A stretch of DNA of 57,931 nt, taken from positions 1 through 57,931 of the forward strand of contig NZ_JAPWGM010000008.1 of assembly GCF_027213715.1 (NCBI RefSeq). The letters run 5' to 3'. A program made the translations under genes and the position numbers. The stretch is from Pedobacter punctiformis (GTDB lineage Bacteria; Bacteroidota; Bacteroidia; Sphingobacteriales; Sphingobacteriaceae). Of the stretch, positions 16,004 through 25,492 are shown in pieces. Every line of letters starts with the position of its first letter. Position 1 is the stretch's first letter. Below the pieces are notes generated by a model. That model made no database searches. It was given only the letters and a program-made list of their open reading frames with translations, and was not told the DNA's origin.

Positions 16004-18493
16004 ATGAGAATACTTCAATCAAAAACAATAAAAATATTCCTTCTTCTTTTTTGTATATCATTTAACTTACTGGCACAAACCGGCGGAAAAGCAAAAATTA
16101 CCGGCACATTAAAAGACGCCCAAACACAGGAAACCATCCCGTTTGCATCGGCAATATTAATTAACAAAACCACAAAGGCCAATGTAAAAGTTGCACAAAC
16201 GGATGTAAATGGTGCTTTTGTAATGGCTGACCTTCCGGCTGGAACATTTACTTTTAAAATTAGCTACGTTGGCTATCAAACCATGGTTAGAGATAATGTA
16301 GTCATTACCGCAAGTACAGGTACATTAAATTTTGGGGACATTAAAATGAATGCTTCAAAGGGAAATGTATTAAGTGAGGTTACCGTTACGGCGCAAAAGG
16401 CAACGATGCAAATGGGCATCGATAAAAAGGTTTTTTCGGTAGATCAGAGTTTAGTGAGTGAAGGCGGCTCGGCAGGAGATTTATTGCAAAATGTACCGTC
16501 AGTTTCTACTGATATCGATGGAAATGTAAGTCTGCGGGGTTCAACCGGTGTAAAAGTTTTAATTGATGGTAAACCTTCATTAATTGCAGGTGGAAATGTA
16601 GCGCAAATTCTTCAGTCTATTCCGGCAAGCTCCATAGAAAGTGTTGAAGTAATTACTAATCCATCAGCAAAATACGATGCAGAAGGTCAGTCGGGCATTA
16701 TTAATATTGTATTAAAGAAAAATACTAAGCTGGGTTTTAATGGCTCCGCAGCGGTAACTGCCGGAAACCGTGATAATTATAATGCCAATACCAACCTGAG
16801 TTTTCAAAACAGTAAGGTAAATCTTTATGGAAATTATAGTTTTCGTTATGGCAATCGTGTTGGCGGTGGTTATCAGGATATTTTTTATAAAAAGCCAACA
16901 GATAGTACGGTATTTGCAAATCAAAATACAAGCTCTACTTCCTTAGATAAAGGGCATAATGTTAAAGCCGGATTAGACTATTACCTTACTCAAAAAAGTG
17001 TTATAAGCTTATCAGGCAGTTACAATTCCAGAGAGAATGATCGCGATGAGCTTACCGATATCAGGCAGTTAAACTCAAGCAGGAATCCTGTTTTAAACAG
17101 TTATACCAATAATAAAAATACGGGTGGAGGAAACAGTTATGATTTAAACCTGGATTTTAACCAGAAGCTTAAGAAACCCAAAGAAGAACTAACTTTTAAT
17201 TTTGGTTATTCGCATGGCGACAATGACAATTTTCAAACTTACAACAGCAATGTCACTAATTTAAATGGAAATGCCGTAAACCTGAACCAGAGCTTGCAGC
17301 GCACCAACAATACCGGGAACAACACAAACTACAATATTCAGCTAGATTATAGCGTACCTGTAGGAAAGGCAGGTAAAGTTGAAGCCGGATACCGGAGCCA
17401 GATTCGTTTAGGTGACAACAGCCAGTATGCGGATTCCATTTTAAATGCAACTAATGTTTATGTACAAAACACTAAACTAACCAATGATTTTGAAAGTAAA
17501 GATCAGGTACATGCCTTGTATTTAAACTACCAAAACCAGATTAAAGATTTCGGCTACCAAATTGGTTTAAGAGCAGAAGATGCCCAACTAAACACTCATT
17601 TAAATGGCTATACCGGTAATGTATTAACCGGTACTGATGGTAAAATTGCTTATAAAAGATTGTACCCAAGTGTATTTTTAACTCAAAAATTAAAAGGCGA
17701 TCAGCAAGTACAATTAAGTTATACACGACGTGTTAATCGCCCTCGGCCCTGGGATACAAACCCATTTTTAGATGTTTCTGACCGCTTAAACTATAGAGCT
17801 GGTAATCCGAATTTATTGCCGGAAGATGTGCACTCGTTTGAATTGGGTTACAGTAAATACTGGAAAAAAATAACACTAACTTCCAGTTTATATTTCCGAC
17901 AAACCAATGATGTGATTCAAAGAGTAAGAAGCATTCCTGTAAACGGAATCTTTACCACAACGCCTCAAAATTTAAGCCATCAGATTAATAGTGGTTTAGA
18001 ATTAATTGGCCGGTTTGATCTAATTAAAACACTAAGTTTTACAACCAATGTTAACGTATATCAAAGCAAATTTGCTGGTGATGCCCGATACAACATTCCA
18101 AACAGCAGTGGTTTTAGCTGGAATGCAAACCTGACCGGAAACCTGACTGTGGCTAAAAATGTTTCCCTTCAAATGCGTGGAGATTACAGAGCTGCAGAAG
18201 TAATGGCTCAGGGTAAACGTAATGCAATGTATGGAATAGATGGTGGTGCCAAATACGATTTTCCTAATAAAAAAGCTTCGCTTAGCTTTAATGTGAGAGA
18301 CATTTTTAATAGCCGAAAATGGAGCATGACTACAGATGATGATTATACCAATGTAGATTTTGCCCGCCGCATGCAGGGTACAATGGGAAACTTAACATTC
18401 TCATACCGTTTCGGGAAAAGTACATTTAACTTTAAGAAAACTAAAAAAACAGACGATCAGCAGGATAACAGACCTGATGAAGGTTCATTCTAA
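16004..18493 (+). CDS. TonB-receptor-like outer-membrane beta-barrel protein with CarboxypepD_reg head (first of a tandem pair)
   Basis: 829 residues with a signal peptide ending NLLAQ. A CarboxypepD_reg-like beta-sandwich (about 29-115, ITGTLKDAQTQETIPFASA) and a receptor plug (about 130-240, DLLQNVPSVSTDIDGNVSLR, SSIESVEVITNPSAKYDAEG) come next. The rest is an outer-membrane beta-barrel of the OMP_b-brl_3 type. There is no SusD partner, so it belongs to the non-Sus group; the ligand is unknown. A hairpin terminator separates it from its downstream paralogue. Confidence 0.9.
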   Translation: MRILQSKTIKIFLLLFCISFNLLAQTGGKAKITGTLKDAQTQETIPFASAILINKTTKANVKVAQTDVNGAFVMADLPAGTFTFKISYVGYQTMVRDNVVITASTGTLNFGDIKMNASKGNVLSEVTVTAQKATMQMGIDKKVFSVDQSLVSEGGSAGDLLQNVPSVSTDIDGNVSLRGSTGVKVLIDGKPSLIAGGNVAQILQSIPASSIESVEVITNPSAKYDAEGQSGIINIVLKKNTKLGFNGSAAVTAGNRDNYNANTNLSFQNSKVNLYGNYSFRYGNRVGGGYQDIFYKKPTDSTVFANQNTSSTSLDKGHNVKAGLDYYLTQKSVISLSGSYNSRENDRDELTDIRQLNSSRNPVLNSYTNNKNTGGGNSYDLNLDFNQKLKKPKEELTFNFGYSHGDNDNFQTYNSNVTNLNGNAVNLNQSLQRTNNTGNNTNYNIQLDYSVPVGKAGKVEAGYRSQIRLGDNSQYADSILNATNVYVQNTKLTNDFESKDQVHALYLNYQNQIKDFGYQIGLRAEDAQLNTHLNGYTGNVLTGTDGKIAYKRLYPSVFLTQKLKGDQQVQLSYTRRVNRPRPWDTNPFLDVSDRLNYRAGNPNLLPEDVHSFELGYSKYWKKITLTSSLYFRQTNDVIQRVRSIPVNGIFTTTPQNLSHQINSGLELIGRFDLIKTLSFTTNVNVYQSKFAGDARYNIPNSSGFSWNANLTGNLTVAKNVSLQMRGDYRAAEVMAQGKRNAMYGIDGGAKYDFPNKKASLSFNVRDIFNSRKWSMTTDDDYTNVDFARRMQGTMGNLTFSYRFGKSTFNFKKTKKTDDQQDNRPDEGSF

Positions 18494-18501
18494 TTTTTAC
18501 C

Positions 18502-18534
18502 AGGCCGCTTAAATTTATTTTAAGTGGCCTTTTT
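18502..18534 (+). terminator. Terminator between the two receptor genes
   Basis: AGGCCGCTTAAA (18502-18513) pairs with TTTAAGTGGCCT (18519-18530), 12 bp with one G-U pair, and is followed by TTTT. It lies in the 56 bp between the two paralogues. Confidence 0.75.
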
Positions 18535-18549
18535 AATTATTATTAAACT

Positions 18550-20967
18550 TTGAAAACAACACTGCTTTATATCTTACTCTTTTCCTTGATCCTGTTGGGC
18601 AGCTCATTTGCCCCTGCCGCTGAAAAAGGTACAATTAGTGGAAGAGTAATTGAAGAAGTGGGTGGATTGTCTATCCCGTCGGCTGTAATTTCTGTTTATA
18701 CTGAAGGGTCCGAGCAAGCCATACATACATCCGCAACGGATGAAAATGGTTTTTTTAGCATTAAAAACCTAAAAGCCGGGAATTATAAAATAAAGATAAG
18801 TTTTGTGGGTTATGCCCCGCTTATTGTGAATGGAATTACCATCACCGAAAAAGATTACGATAAAAACCTGGGAAACTTAAAGTTAAGTTCGGAGCAAAAC
18901 TCGTTGCAGGAAGTAACCATAACCGTGCAAAAACCAGCAATAGAATTTGGAGCAGACGGGGTAACTTATAATGTAGGCTCCACTCTTTTGGCAGAAGGAA
19001 GTACAGCAAACGACCTGCTCAAAAATGTTCCTATGGTTCAGGTTGATATTGATGGCAATGCAACGATAGCCGGAAAGAAAAGTACCCGTATTTTTATTGA
19101 CGGCAAGCCATCTGATTACATGACTTCAAACATAGCCGACCTGCTGAATGTTTTACCTTCGGATGCAATTGAAAAGATAGAGGTTTTAACCAATCCACCT
19201 GTAAAATATAGTGGTGATGGTGAAGGAATCATCAATATTGTGATGAAAAAAGGTTTCAAAATTGGTTTTAATGGCAATATTGGAGTAGCAGCAGGTTTGC
19301 AGGGAAATGGCAATACCAATGCAAATGCTTCTTATCGGGGCAAATCTTTCTCTGTAAATGGTAGTGGAGCCTATCGGTTTAATACAGGCAAAGGAAATAA
19401 TCATAATTACCGGGAGAATTTCTTTCCGGATACAACGTTTTACTACGATCAGTATGGCCGGTATAAAAATAAAAACAAAGGTTCAAATTTTAGATTAGGC
19501 CTTGACTGGGACATTACACCAAAACAAAACCTGCGTTTATCAACCAATTACAACCATAATAACTCAACAACAAACTCCAGTAATGAGTTACATTATCTAA
19601 ATGAATCCTTACTGGAAAAAAGATTACGCAATCAGCTAAATACAGGTGATGGGAGCAGCAATAACTTTGTTTTTAATGCCGATTATAACTTACAAACAGA
19701 TACCAGCGGAGGTAAACTAAGTGTTGGTTTAACTTTCAACACAAGTGGCAATATTGATCAGAGATTGTACAGTACAACCTACGTTCCTTTGGCCACATCA
19801 GTGCCTACGCTGCAGCAAAACAATAATGATGTTGGAAATCAGGGTTTAAACTTTAACCTGGATTACGATAAGCCTGTTTTTAAAAAGCGGGATCGTCTTG
19901 AACTTGGACTGGCCTATAATTACAGAAAAAACGATAATGATTTGTTGGTAGAGAATTTCAATTTCAATACGCAGCAATTTATAACCAATGCAAAATTAAC
20001 CAATCAGTTTTTTTATAAGGAGAATATCTTTTCCGGTTATGCATCATATAATTACCGCAACAACGGTTGGGGTGTAAAAACAGGTCTCAGAGCCGAGCTG
20101 ACTAACGTAAATTTTGATCTTTCTACAGGGCAAAATTACCACGTTAACCCCTACTTAAGTTTATTTCCTAATCTTTCTTTAAACCGCTTTTTCCGGAAAA
20201 GATATAACTTCGGTGCAACATACAGCATTCGTATAAACAGACCGAGAGAAAATGCACTCAACCCACAAGTCAACAATGTAGATACCTTAAATATTTCCTA
20301 CGGAAATCCAAATTTATCCCCTTCTTATACCCATCAAATGGATATTAGTTTTGGTGCTTTTGGGCAAAAGTGGTCTTTTACGCCAAGACTTTCTTATTCG
20401 ACCAGCAGAGGAGTGATTGAGCGGTACCGAACAGTAACACTTACGCCAGGAACTAATGTTGCCCGATCTGAAACAACATTTGATAATGTGGGCACTAATA
20501 ATTCTTTGGCTTTAATCTTAATCGGAAATTACCGGCCAACCAATAAAATTTCGACCAACGGAAATTTCAGTGTGATCCAGAGTAATTACACCTCAAAAAT
20601 AAACAATTCGCTAAACCGGGATGGAATTAGTGTAAGAGGAAGCCTTGGATTTTCGATGCAGTTGCCCTATAAAACAGCCTTTGAATCTAACCTGAATTAT
20701 GCCAACAATGCCAATGCACAGGGCAGAAATAAAGGTTCTGCAACAACAAGTTTTTCTGCCCGCAAAATGTTTTTCTCTAACAGGTTAAATTTCAGGGTAA
20801 CCGTAAATGATATTTTTGGCGACAGAAGTAATACTTTTTTTAATGAAGGTGAAAATTTCAGACTGGAAAACATCTCTACGAACAATACGCAAAACGTTAC
20901 TTTTAGTTTGAACTACCGTTTTACCAAAGTCGCAAAAACCAAAATTCCACCACCACTAGTTCACTAA
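18550..20967 (+). CDS. TonB-receptor-like outer-membrane beta-barrel protein (second of pair), TTG start
   Basis: 805 residues with the same order as the preceding gene: signal peptide (LLYILLFSLILLGSSFA), CarboxypepD_reg domain (TISGRVIEEVGGLSIPSAV), plug (DLLKNVPMVQVDIDGNATIA, AIEKIEVLTNPPVKYSGDG) and an N/Y-rich barrel. The start is TTG at 18550: no ATG lies near and the signal peptide begins exactly there. The two genes are clearly paralogous but diverged. The terminator between them suggests the downstream copy is expressed at a lower level or from its own promoter. Confidence 0.9.
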   Translation: MKTTLLYILLFSLILLGSSFAPAAEKGTISGRVIEEVGGLSIPSAVISVYTEGSEQAIHTSATDENGFFSIKNLKAGNYKIKISFVGYAPLIVNGITITEKDYDKNLGNLKLSSEQNSLQEVTITVQKPAIEFGADGVTYNVGSTLLAEGSTANDLLKNVPMVQVDIDGNATIAGKKSTRIFIDGKPSDYMTSNIADLLNVLPSDAIEKIEVLTNPPVKYSGDGEGIINIVMKKGFKIGFNGNIGVAAGLQGNGNTNANASYRGKSFSVNGSGAYRFNTGKGNNHNYRENFFPDTTFYYDQYGRYKNKNKGSNFRLGLDWDITPKQNLRLSTNYNHNNSTTNSSNELHYLNESLLEKRLRNQLNTGDGSSNNFVFNADYNLQTDTSGGKLSVGLTFNTSGNIDQRLYSTTYVPLATSVPTLQQNNNDVGNQGLNFNLDYDKPVFKKRDRLELGLAYNYRKNDNDLLVENFNFNTQQFITNAKLTNQFFYKENIFSGYASYNYRNNGWGVKTGLRAELTNVNFDLSTGQNYHVNPYLSLFPNLSLNRFFRKRYNFGATYSIRINRPRENALNPQVNNVDTLNISYGNPNLSPSYTHQMDISFGAFGQKWSFTPRLSYSTSRGVIERYRTVTLTPGTNVARSETTFDNVGTNNSLALILIGNYRPTNKISTNGNFSVIQSNYTSKINNSLNRDGISVRGSLGFSMQLPYKTAFESNLNYANNANAQGRNKGSATTSFSARKMFFSNRLNFRVTVNDIFGDRSNTFFNEGENFRLENISTNNTQNVTFSLNYRFTKVAKTKIPPPLVH

Positions 20968-20995
20968 GCTTCGGCCATATTTTATATATTGCGGC

Positions 20996-21550
20996 ATGGA
21001 AGAAATTAATCCTTGGCAAACTTTATCAAGCGAAATTAAATACGATAACAATTGGATAAAGCTTACCGAGCATCAGGTAATAAACCCATCCGGAGGCAAA
21101 GGTATTTACGGAGAAATTCATTTTAAAAACTATGCCATAGGCATTTTGCCACTTGACGGAAATTATAATACCTGGCTGGTTGGACAGTACCGGTATCCTT
21201 TAAAAGCCTATAGCTGGGAAATTCCTGAGGGTGGCGGTCCGTTAAATGAAGATCCGCTGGAGAGTGCAAGGAGAGAATTACTGGAAGAAACCGGATTAAG
21301 TGCCAAAAACTGGAAAGAAATTCAACGCCTGCATTTATCAAACTCGGTGAGCGATGAATTATCCATTTTATATATAGCCACAGATTTGATTGAGGGTATA
21401 GCCATGCCTGAAGAAACGGAACAACTTATTGTAAAGAAAATCCCTTTTGAGGAAGCTTATCAAATGGTTTTAAAAGGAGAAATTACAGACTCGATGAGTG
21501 TTGCTGCAATTTTAAAGGCAAAGCTGATGATTTTAAACGGTGATTTGTAA
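20996..21550 (+). CDS. Nudix hydrolase (ADP-ribose pyrophosphatase-like)
   Basis: 184 residues with a complete Nudix box. The glycine of IPEGGGPLNE, the E, and RELLEETGL fit G-x5-E-x7-REUxEExGU exactly. The flanking motifs (QYRYPLKAYSWEIPEGG) are typical of NudF-type ADP-sugar pyrophosphatases, so hydrolysis of ADP-ribose or a related ADP-sugar is likely. It starts 28 bp after the receptor gene and is followed closely by plsC, which has its own -7 box. Confidence 0.92.
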   Translation: MEEINPWQTLSSEIKYDNNWIKLTEHQVINPSGGKGIYGEIHFKNYAIGILPLDGNYNTWLVGQYRYPLKAYSWEIPEGGGPLNEDPLESARRELLEETGLSAKNWKEIQRLHLSNSVSDELSILYIATDLIEGIAMPEETEQLIVKKIPFEEAYQMVLKGEITDSMSVAAILKAKLMILNGDL

Positions 21551-21554
21551 TTCT

Positions 21555-21562
21555 TACATTTG
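21555..21562 (+). promoter_or_regulatory. -7 box for plsC
   Basis: TACATTTG matches TAnnTTTG and begins 4 bp after the Nudix stop codon. A start site near 21569 makes the TTG at 21560 impossible as a start codon and supports the ATG at 21581. Confidence 0.5.
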
Positions 21563-21580
21563 CCAAATTTCAATACAAAA

Positions 21581-22324
21581 ATGAGCAAGTTTTTCGGATA
21601 CATTTTAAGCCCAGTATTTTATTTCTTTTTTGGATTAACACTTTGCGTCTTTCACCCAATACAATGGATTTGTCATAAGTTTTTTGGCTACAAAGCGCAT
21701 AAGGTTTCCGTTGATGTGCTTAATTTTTTCCTTACTTATTGCCAAATTTTTCTCCTGAATTCGGTTAGCTTTAAAAACGAACACGATTTACCGACTGACA
21801 GACCAATCATATTTGCGGCCAATCACCAAAGCATGTACGATATTCCCTCATTAATTTGGTTTTTACGTAAACATCATGCAAAATTCATTTCCAAAATAGA
21901 ATTAACCAAAGGCATTCCTTCTATTTCGATAAACCTTAGATTGGGTGGCGGGGCAAATATTGACCGGAAAGATAATAAACAGGCCATTTCGGAAATTATC
22001 AAGCTGGGCAGAAGAATGAAGGACAACAACTGGAGCGCTGTGATTTTTCCGGAGGGTACCAGAGCTAAAGATGGAAAATTAAAAACCTTTCAGTTTGGTG
22101 GTATAGCAACTTTATTAAAAACAGCGCCGAACGCACTTGTTGTACCCGTTGCTATTGAAAATTCGTGGAAAATCGTTCGCTTCGGAATGTTTCCACTCAC
22201 TACAGGTCATGCTTTAAGATGGACGGTTTTAAAACCAATAGAGCCTGCTGATCAATCGGCTAATGAGATTACATTAGAAATTGAAACAGCAATCAGAAAA
22301 ATTCTGAATCAGCCATTAAGTTAA
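21581..22324 (+). CDS. plsC: 1-acyl-sn-glycerol-3-phosphate acyltransferase
   Basis: 247 residues from the ATG at 21581. An N-terminal hydrophobic segment (YILSPVFYFFFGLTLCVF) anchors it to the inner membrane. The acyltransferase motifs are NHQSMYD (catalytic H and D) and FPEGTRAKDG (glycerol-phosphate binding). It transfers the second acyl chain to lysophosphatidic acid to form phosphatidic acid. Ornithine-lipid or other lyso-lipid acyltransferases share the motifs, but the length and motifs fit PlsC best. Confidence 0.88.
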   Translation: MSKFFGYILSPVFYFFFGLTLCVFHPIQWICHKFFGYKAHKVSVDVLNFFLTYCQIFLLNSVSFKNEHDLPTDRPIIFAANHQSMYDIPSLIWFLRKHHAKFISKIELTKGIPSISINLRLGGGANIDRKDNKQAISEIIKLGRRMKDNNWSAVIFPEGTRAKDGKLKTFQFGGIATLLKTAPNALVVPVAIENSWKIVRFGMFPLTTGHALRWTVLKPIEPADQSANEITLEIETAIRKILNQPLS

Positions 22325-22378
22325 CTCTTACACTATTCTTATTATCTGAATCGGATATCCTTAACTTCGCCTTTTCGA

Positions 22379-23128
22379 TCAGATATTTTTATTGCCAATT
22401 ACTTTAAAAAACTCATCACGATATGTATCGCCTACCGGGATAATTTTATTGTTAATGGTAATGCGGCTTCTTTCTATACTTTCTATTTTATCAACGGCTA
22501 CAATATAAGATTTGTGAACACGGATAAACTGCCGCTGAGGTAAAGCCTCTTCCATTTTTTTCATGCTCTGTAGCGTAATAATGCGCTCATCTTTAGTAAA
22601 AATGGAGATATAATCTTTTAAGCCTTCAATGTATAAAATGTCGTGCAGATAGATTTTTTGTATTTTATGTTCTGTTTTTACGAAGATAAAATCCTGAACC
22701 GGGTTTGCTGAACCAGAAAAAGGAGCAGGTGTAATAATAGGTTGTGCCGGACTTGCAGCGACTTCAACAGGTTTAAATTGATTGTGTACCTTTTCTACTG
22801 CTTTATAAAAACGATCAAAGGCAATCGGTTTTAATAAATAATCGGATACGTTAAGATCGTAGCTTTCCAGTGCATATTCAGGATAGGCAGTGGTTAAAAT
22901 ATAATGACATTTATTTCCGGCAATTTTTAAAAACTGTATCCCGGTTAATTCTGGCATTTGTATATCCAGAAAAACCAAATCTACTCCCCCGGCCTGTACA
23001 ACCTGTAAAGCTTCAATAGGATTTTCACATCGCTTAACCATTGTTAAAAATGGTACTTTAGAAATATAATCTTCTAAAATATCAAGCGCTAAAGGCTCAT
23101 CATCAACAACAATACAGTTTAGGTTCAT
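22379..23128 (-). CDS. LytTR-family response regulator
   Basis: 249 residues. A receiver domain fills about 1-120: acidic pair DDEP near the start, phosphoacceptor Asp in VDLVFLDIQMPELTG, and Lys in DYLLKPIAF. A Pro/Ala-rich linker leads to a LytTR DNA-binding domain at about 148-249 (HKIQKIYLHDILYIEGLKDY, FIRVHKSYIVAVDKIESIE). It follows the sensor kinase gene by 42 bp, making a LytS/LytT-type two-component pair. Two LytTR boxes lie upstream of the kinase gene, so autoregulation and control of the divergent ABC transporter are likely. Confidence 0.93.
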   Translation of the reverse strand: MNLNCIVVDDEPLALDILEDYISKVPFLTMVKRCENPIEALQVVQAGGVDLVFLDIQMPELTGIQFLKIAGNKCHYILTTAYPEYALESYDLNVSDYLLKPIAFDRFYKAVEKVHNQFKPVEVAASPAQPIITPAPFSGSANPVQDFIFVKTEHKIQKIYLHDILYIEGLKDYISIFTKDERIITLQSMKKMEEALPQRQFIRVHKSYIVAVDKIESIERSRITINNKIIPVGDTYRDEFFKVIGNKNI

Positions 23129-23170
23129 TTAAGGAAAGTTTTATGGTCAGTTTTATATAGTGATTGTTAA

Positions 23171-24202
23171 TTAAATATCAATCATCAGTTCACAGTTGTA
23201 ATGCGTAGCCGAATTTACAACATTTAATTTATATCTGTCCGGATATATCAGTTGTAATCTTCGTTCTACATTAGGTAAACCTACGCCACCTTGCGCATCT
23301 TTATTTTGCTGGTTCTTCTTATTAATCACGCTAAAGTGCAAAATTTTCTGGTTGGCAATAATATTTATTTTAATCGGTTCTTCCGGATCGTTAACAACAC
23401 CATGTTTAAAAGCATTTTCAACAAAAGAGATCAACATTAAAGGCACAATCTTCTGATCGTCAATTTCGCCGTTAAGATTCATTTCTACATAAGCGCCATC
23501 TTTGAATCTTATTTTTTGAAGCTCAATATAACTTTTTAAATAATCTACCTCTTTACTCAAAGAAACCGTTGGGGTATTACTTTCATAAATCATGTACCGC
23601 ATAATTTCCGAGAGCTTCATAATGGCATCAGCGGTTTTATCAGATTTCTGATAAGCCAAAGAGTAGATATTATTAAGTGAATTGAATAAAAAGTGTGGGT
23701 TTAGCTGAGATTTCAGGAACTGCAGTTCCATTTCGCGGCGTTCAGATTCCAGGTTGCGCTGTATTCGCTCACTGTTAAACCAATCTATAGTAAATTTTAT
23801 AATGCAACTCGAAACTAAAAAGAAACCACAAATAAATACCTGAGCAAAATAATAGGTAGTTACTGTGAGCTCTGGCTTCTTACTATTTTTTAAATTAACA
23901 AAAACATGATCTCTAAATAATATTGTTAATGTTGTTTTAAGTAAAGGAACTAAGCCGAGTAGTACGATAAAAATAAGTACATAAATAAAATAACGTTTCT
24001 TTTTCTCCACAAGCTGTGGGATGAGAATAATATAATTAATATAAAATAAAGAGATATTAATTATTCCGAATATAACTGTACCATAAAAAAAATCTTTAAC
24101 ATTAAATTTCTCTTCATCAAGGAAAATTCCTATGATGATCAATAACAGCATTACACTCCAGAATAAACCGTGGAGCAGTAGTACTCCCCTATTTTTTTTC
24201 AT
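23171..24202 (-). CDS. LytS/YehU-type sensor histidine kinase
   Basis: 343 residues. Four hydrophobic segments in the first 155 residues form a membrane sensor without a recognised ligand-binding domain. A coiled stretch (RIQRNLESERREMELQFLKS) leads to the His_kinase motif QLNPHFLFNSLNNIYSL, which contains the phosphorylated His. The ATP-binding domain follows (SFVENAFKHGVVNDPEEP, GGVGLPNVERRLQLIYPDRY). It signals to the downstream LytTR regulator. The stimulus may be read through the membrane segments or the neighbouring small membrane protein, which is a guess. Confidence 0.92.
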   Translation of the reverse strand: MKKNRGVLLLHGLFWSVMLLLIIIGIFLDEEKFNVKDFFYGTVIFGIINISLFYINYIILIPQLVEKKKRYFIYVLIFIVLLGLVPLLKTTLTILFRDHVFVNLKNSKKPELTVTTYYFAQVFICGFFLVSSCIIKFTIDWFNSERIQRNLESERREMELQFLKSQLNPHFLFNSLNNIYSLAYQKSDKTADAIMKLSEIMRYMIYESNTPTVSLSKEVDYLKSYIELQKIRFKDGAYVEMNLNGEIDDQKIVPLMLISFVENAFKHGVVNDPEEPIKINIIANQKILHFSVINKKNQQNKDAQGGVGLPNVERRLQLIYPDRYKLNVVNSATHYNCELMIDI

Positions 24203-24243
24203 GCTTCCAAAATAGCTAAACTTTCAAAATAAAGATAAAACAA

Positions 24244-24276
24244 TCTACCAACTGGCTTTTTTTTTCTACGAACGGT
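24244..24276 (-). promoter_or_regulatory. Tandem LytTR binding sites
   Basis: On the minus strand, ACCGTTCGTAGA (24276-24265) and CCAGTTGGTAGA (24255-24244) are direct repeats 21 bp apart. The first nine bases of copy one match the LytTR consensus [TA][AC][CA]GTTN[AG][TG] fully, and copy two matches at eight of nine. The 12-bp gap is the spacing known for this family. They lie 42 bp before the kinase ATG and 126 bp before the small-protein ATG. Confidence 0.7.
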
Positions 24277-24402
24277 CCATCTGGCGAAATTTATCGACAA
24301 ACGCCAAAAATGTCTGTTGATCTAGATTCTTTAACACTTGGTATAATAGATTTTAGCAGCTTGATTTTCTTGTCTTTCTTTGAATCATCAAAACAAAACG
24401 AC

Positions 24403-24576
24403 ATGAAAAAGTTAGCTAATACCTCGCCATTTTTACTTTTATTATTACCTGTATTTATGATGATTGTTTTAACCTTAACAATCAATACAAATCAAAATAA
24501 TGATGGAGAAATCGTTGTGAAACCAGCAAAAACTTCAGGCGCTATAGTGAAACAGGCAACAGCCATTTTCAAATAG
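24403..24576 (+). CDS. Small membrane protein ahead of the ABC transporter
   Basis: 57 residues from the ATG at 24403 (MKKLANTSPFLLLLLPVFMM). It has one hydrophobic segment and a short polar C-terminal tail ending GAIVKQATAIFK. The frame also opens from an ATG at 24310, but that would place 31 unlikely residues before the natural Lys-Lys-hydrophobic start. It ends 5 bp before the ABC ATPase, so the three genes probably form one operon. It could be a transporter accessory subunit or an exported peptide. No known family was recognised. Confidence 0.55.
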   Translation: MKKLANTSPFLLLLLPVFMMIVLTLTINTNQNNDGEIVVKPAKTSGAIVKQATAIFK

Positions 24577-24581
24577 AACCC

Positions 24582-25490
24582 ATGAATAATTACGCGATCG
24601 AAACGGTTGGTTTAAATTTTAATTTTGATAACCAACCCATTATTAAAGATTTATCACTTCAGGTTCCTACAGGAAGCATATATGGTTTTTTAGGGCCAAA
24701 TGGAGCGGGTAAAACAACGACTATTAAAATATTACTAAACCTGTTAAAATCGCCTTCCGATCAGGTTTTTATTTTTGGCAAAGAAATCAATCATAACCGT
24801 ATCGCCATATTAAAAAGAGTTGGCGCACTGGTAGAACAACCTGCTATATACGGGCATTTAAGTGGTAAAGAGAATTTAAACAACCGCTGTCTTTTATTGG
24901 GTATAAAAAAAACCAAAACGGATGAAATGTTAGCGCTTGTTGGTCTAACAGAAGCCGCTAATAAAAAAGCCTCTAAATATTCTTTGGGTATGAAGCAGCG
25001 TTTGGGCATTGCCCTTGCACTGGTTTCTGATCCTGAGTTACTACTTTTAGATGAGCCCACCAACGGACTTGATCCAAATGGCATTATCGAAATTAGAAAT
25101 TTAATGCTCGATCTTGCAACCAATCATGGCAAAACCATTTTGGTATCCAGCCATTTACTGGCAGAAATTGAGCGTACAGCAACACATGTAGGCATCATTA
25201 ACAGAGGCAAGCTTTTATTTCAGGGCACCATTGATGAACTTCATCAGCTGAGCAAACCTATGCTTGAAATTGAGGTTGACCGCATAGAAAATGCATCCGA
25301 ATTTTTAAAAAATGCTGGCTACAGTATTACAGCGCAAACTGAAAAAAGAATTACGATTCCCTTTACAAATGCAAAAGACAGTGGCATTTTAAACAGCCTG
25401 TTAATTCAAAATGGTTTTACGGTTAGCAGTCTGTATCAGCAAAGAAAAGATCTTGAAAATTTATTTTTAGACATTACCAAAAACAACTAA
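24582..25490 (+). CDS. ABC transporter ATP-binding protein (BcrA/NatA type)
   Basis: 302 residues. Walker A is GPNGAGKTTT, the signature is YSLGMKQRLGIALAL and Walker B is LLLLDEPTNGLDPNG, with the switch His in VSSHLLAEIERTATH. The C-terminal 80 residues form the extension seen in BcrA-like proteins that serve antibiotic-peptide resistance or export. It is followed 2 bp later by the permease. Location opposite a LytTR two-component system suggests induction by a membrane or cell-wall signal. Confidence 0.93.
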   Translation: MNNYAIETVGLNFNFDNQPIIKDLSLQVPTGSIYGFLGPNGAGKTTTIKILLNLLKSPSDQVFIFGKEINHNRIAILKRVGALVEQPAIYGHLSGKENLNNRCLLLGIKKTKTDEMLALVGLTEAANKKASKYSLGMKQRLGIALALVSDPELLLLDEPTNGLDPNGIIEIRNLMLDLATNHGKTILVSSHLLAEIERTATHVGIINRGKLLFQGTIDELHQLSKPMLEIEVDRIENASEFLKNAGYSITAQTEKRITIPFTNAKDSGILNSLLIQNGFTVSSLYQQRKDLENLFLDITKNN

Positions 25491-25492
25491 TT

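Noticed and set aside
21560..21580. TTG start that would extend plsC by seven residues
   Set aside because: It overlaps the -7 box TACATTTG, and the downstream ATG gives the usual PlsC start.
24310..24402. Longer version of the small membrane protein from ATG 24310
   Set aside because: The added 31 residues are not typical of an N-terminus and put a polar stretch before the natural Lys-Lys-hydrophobic start at 24403.
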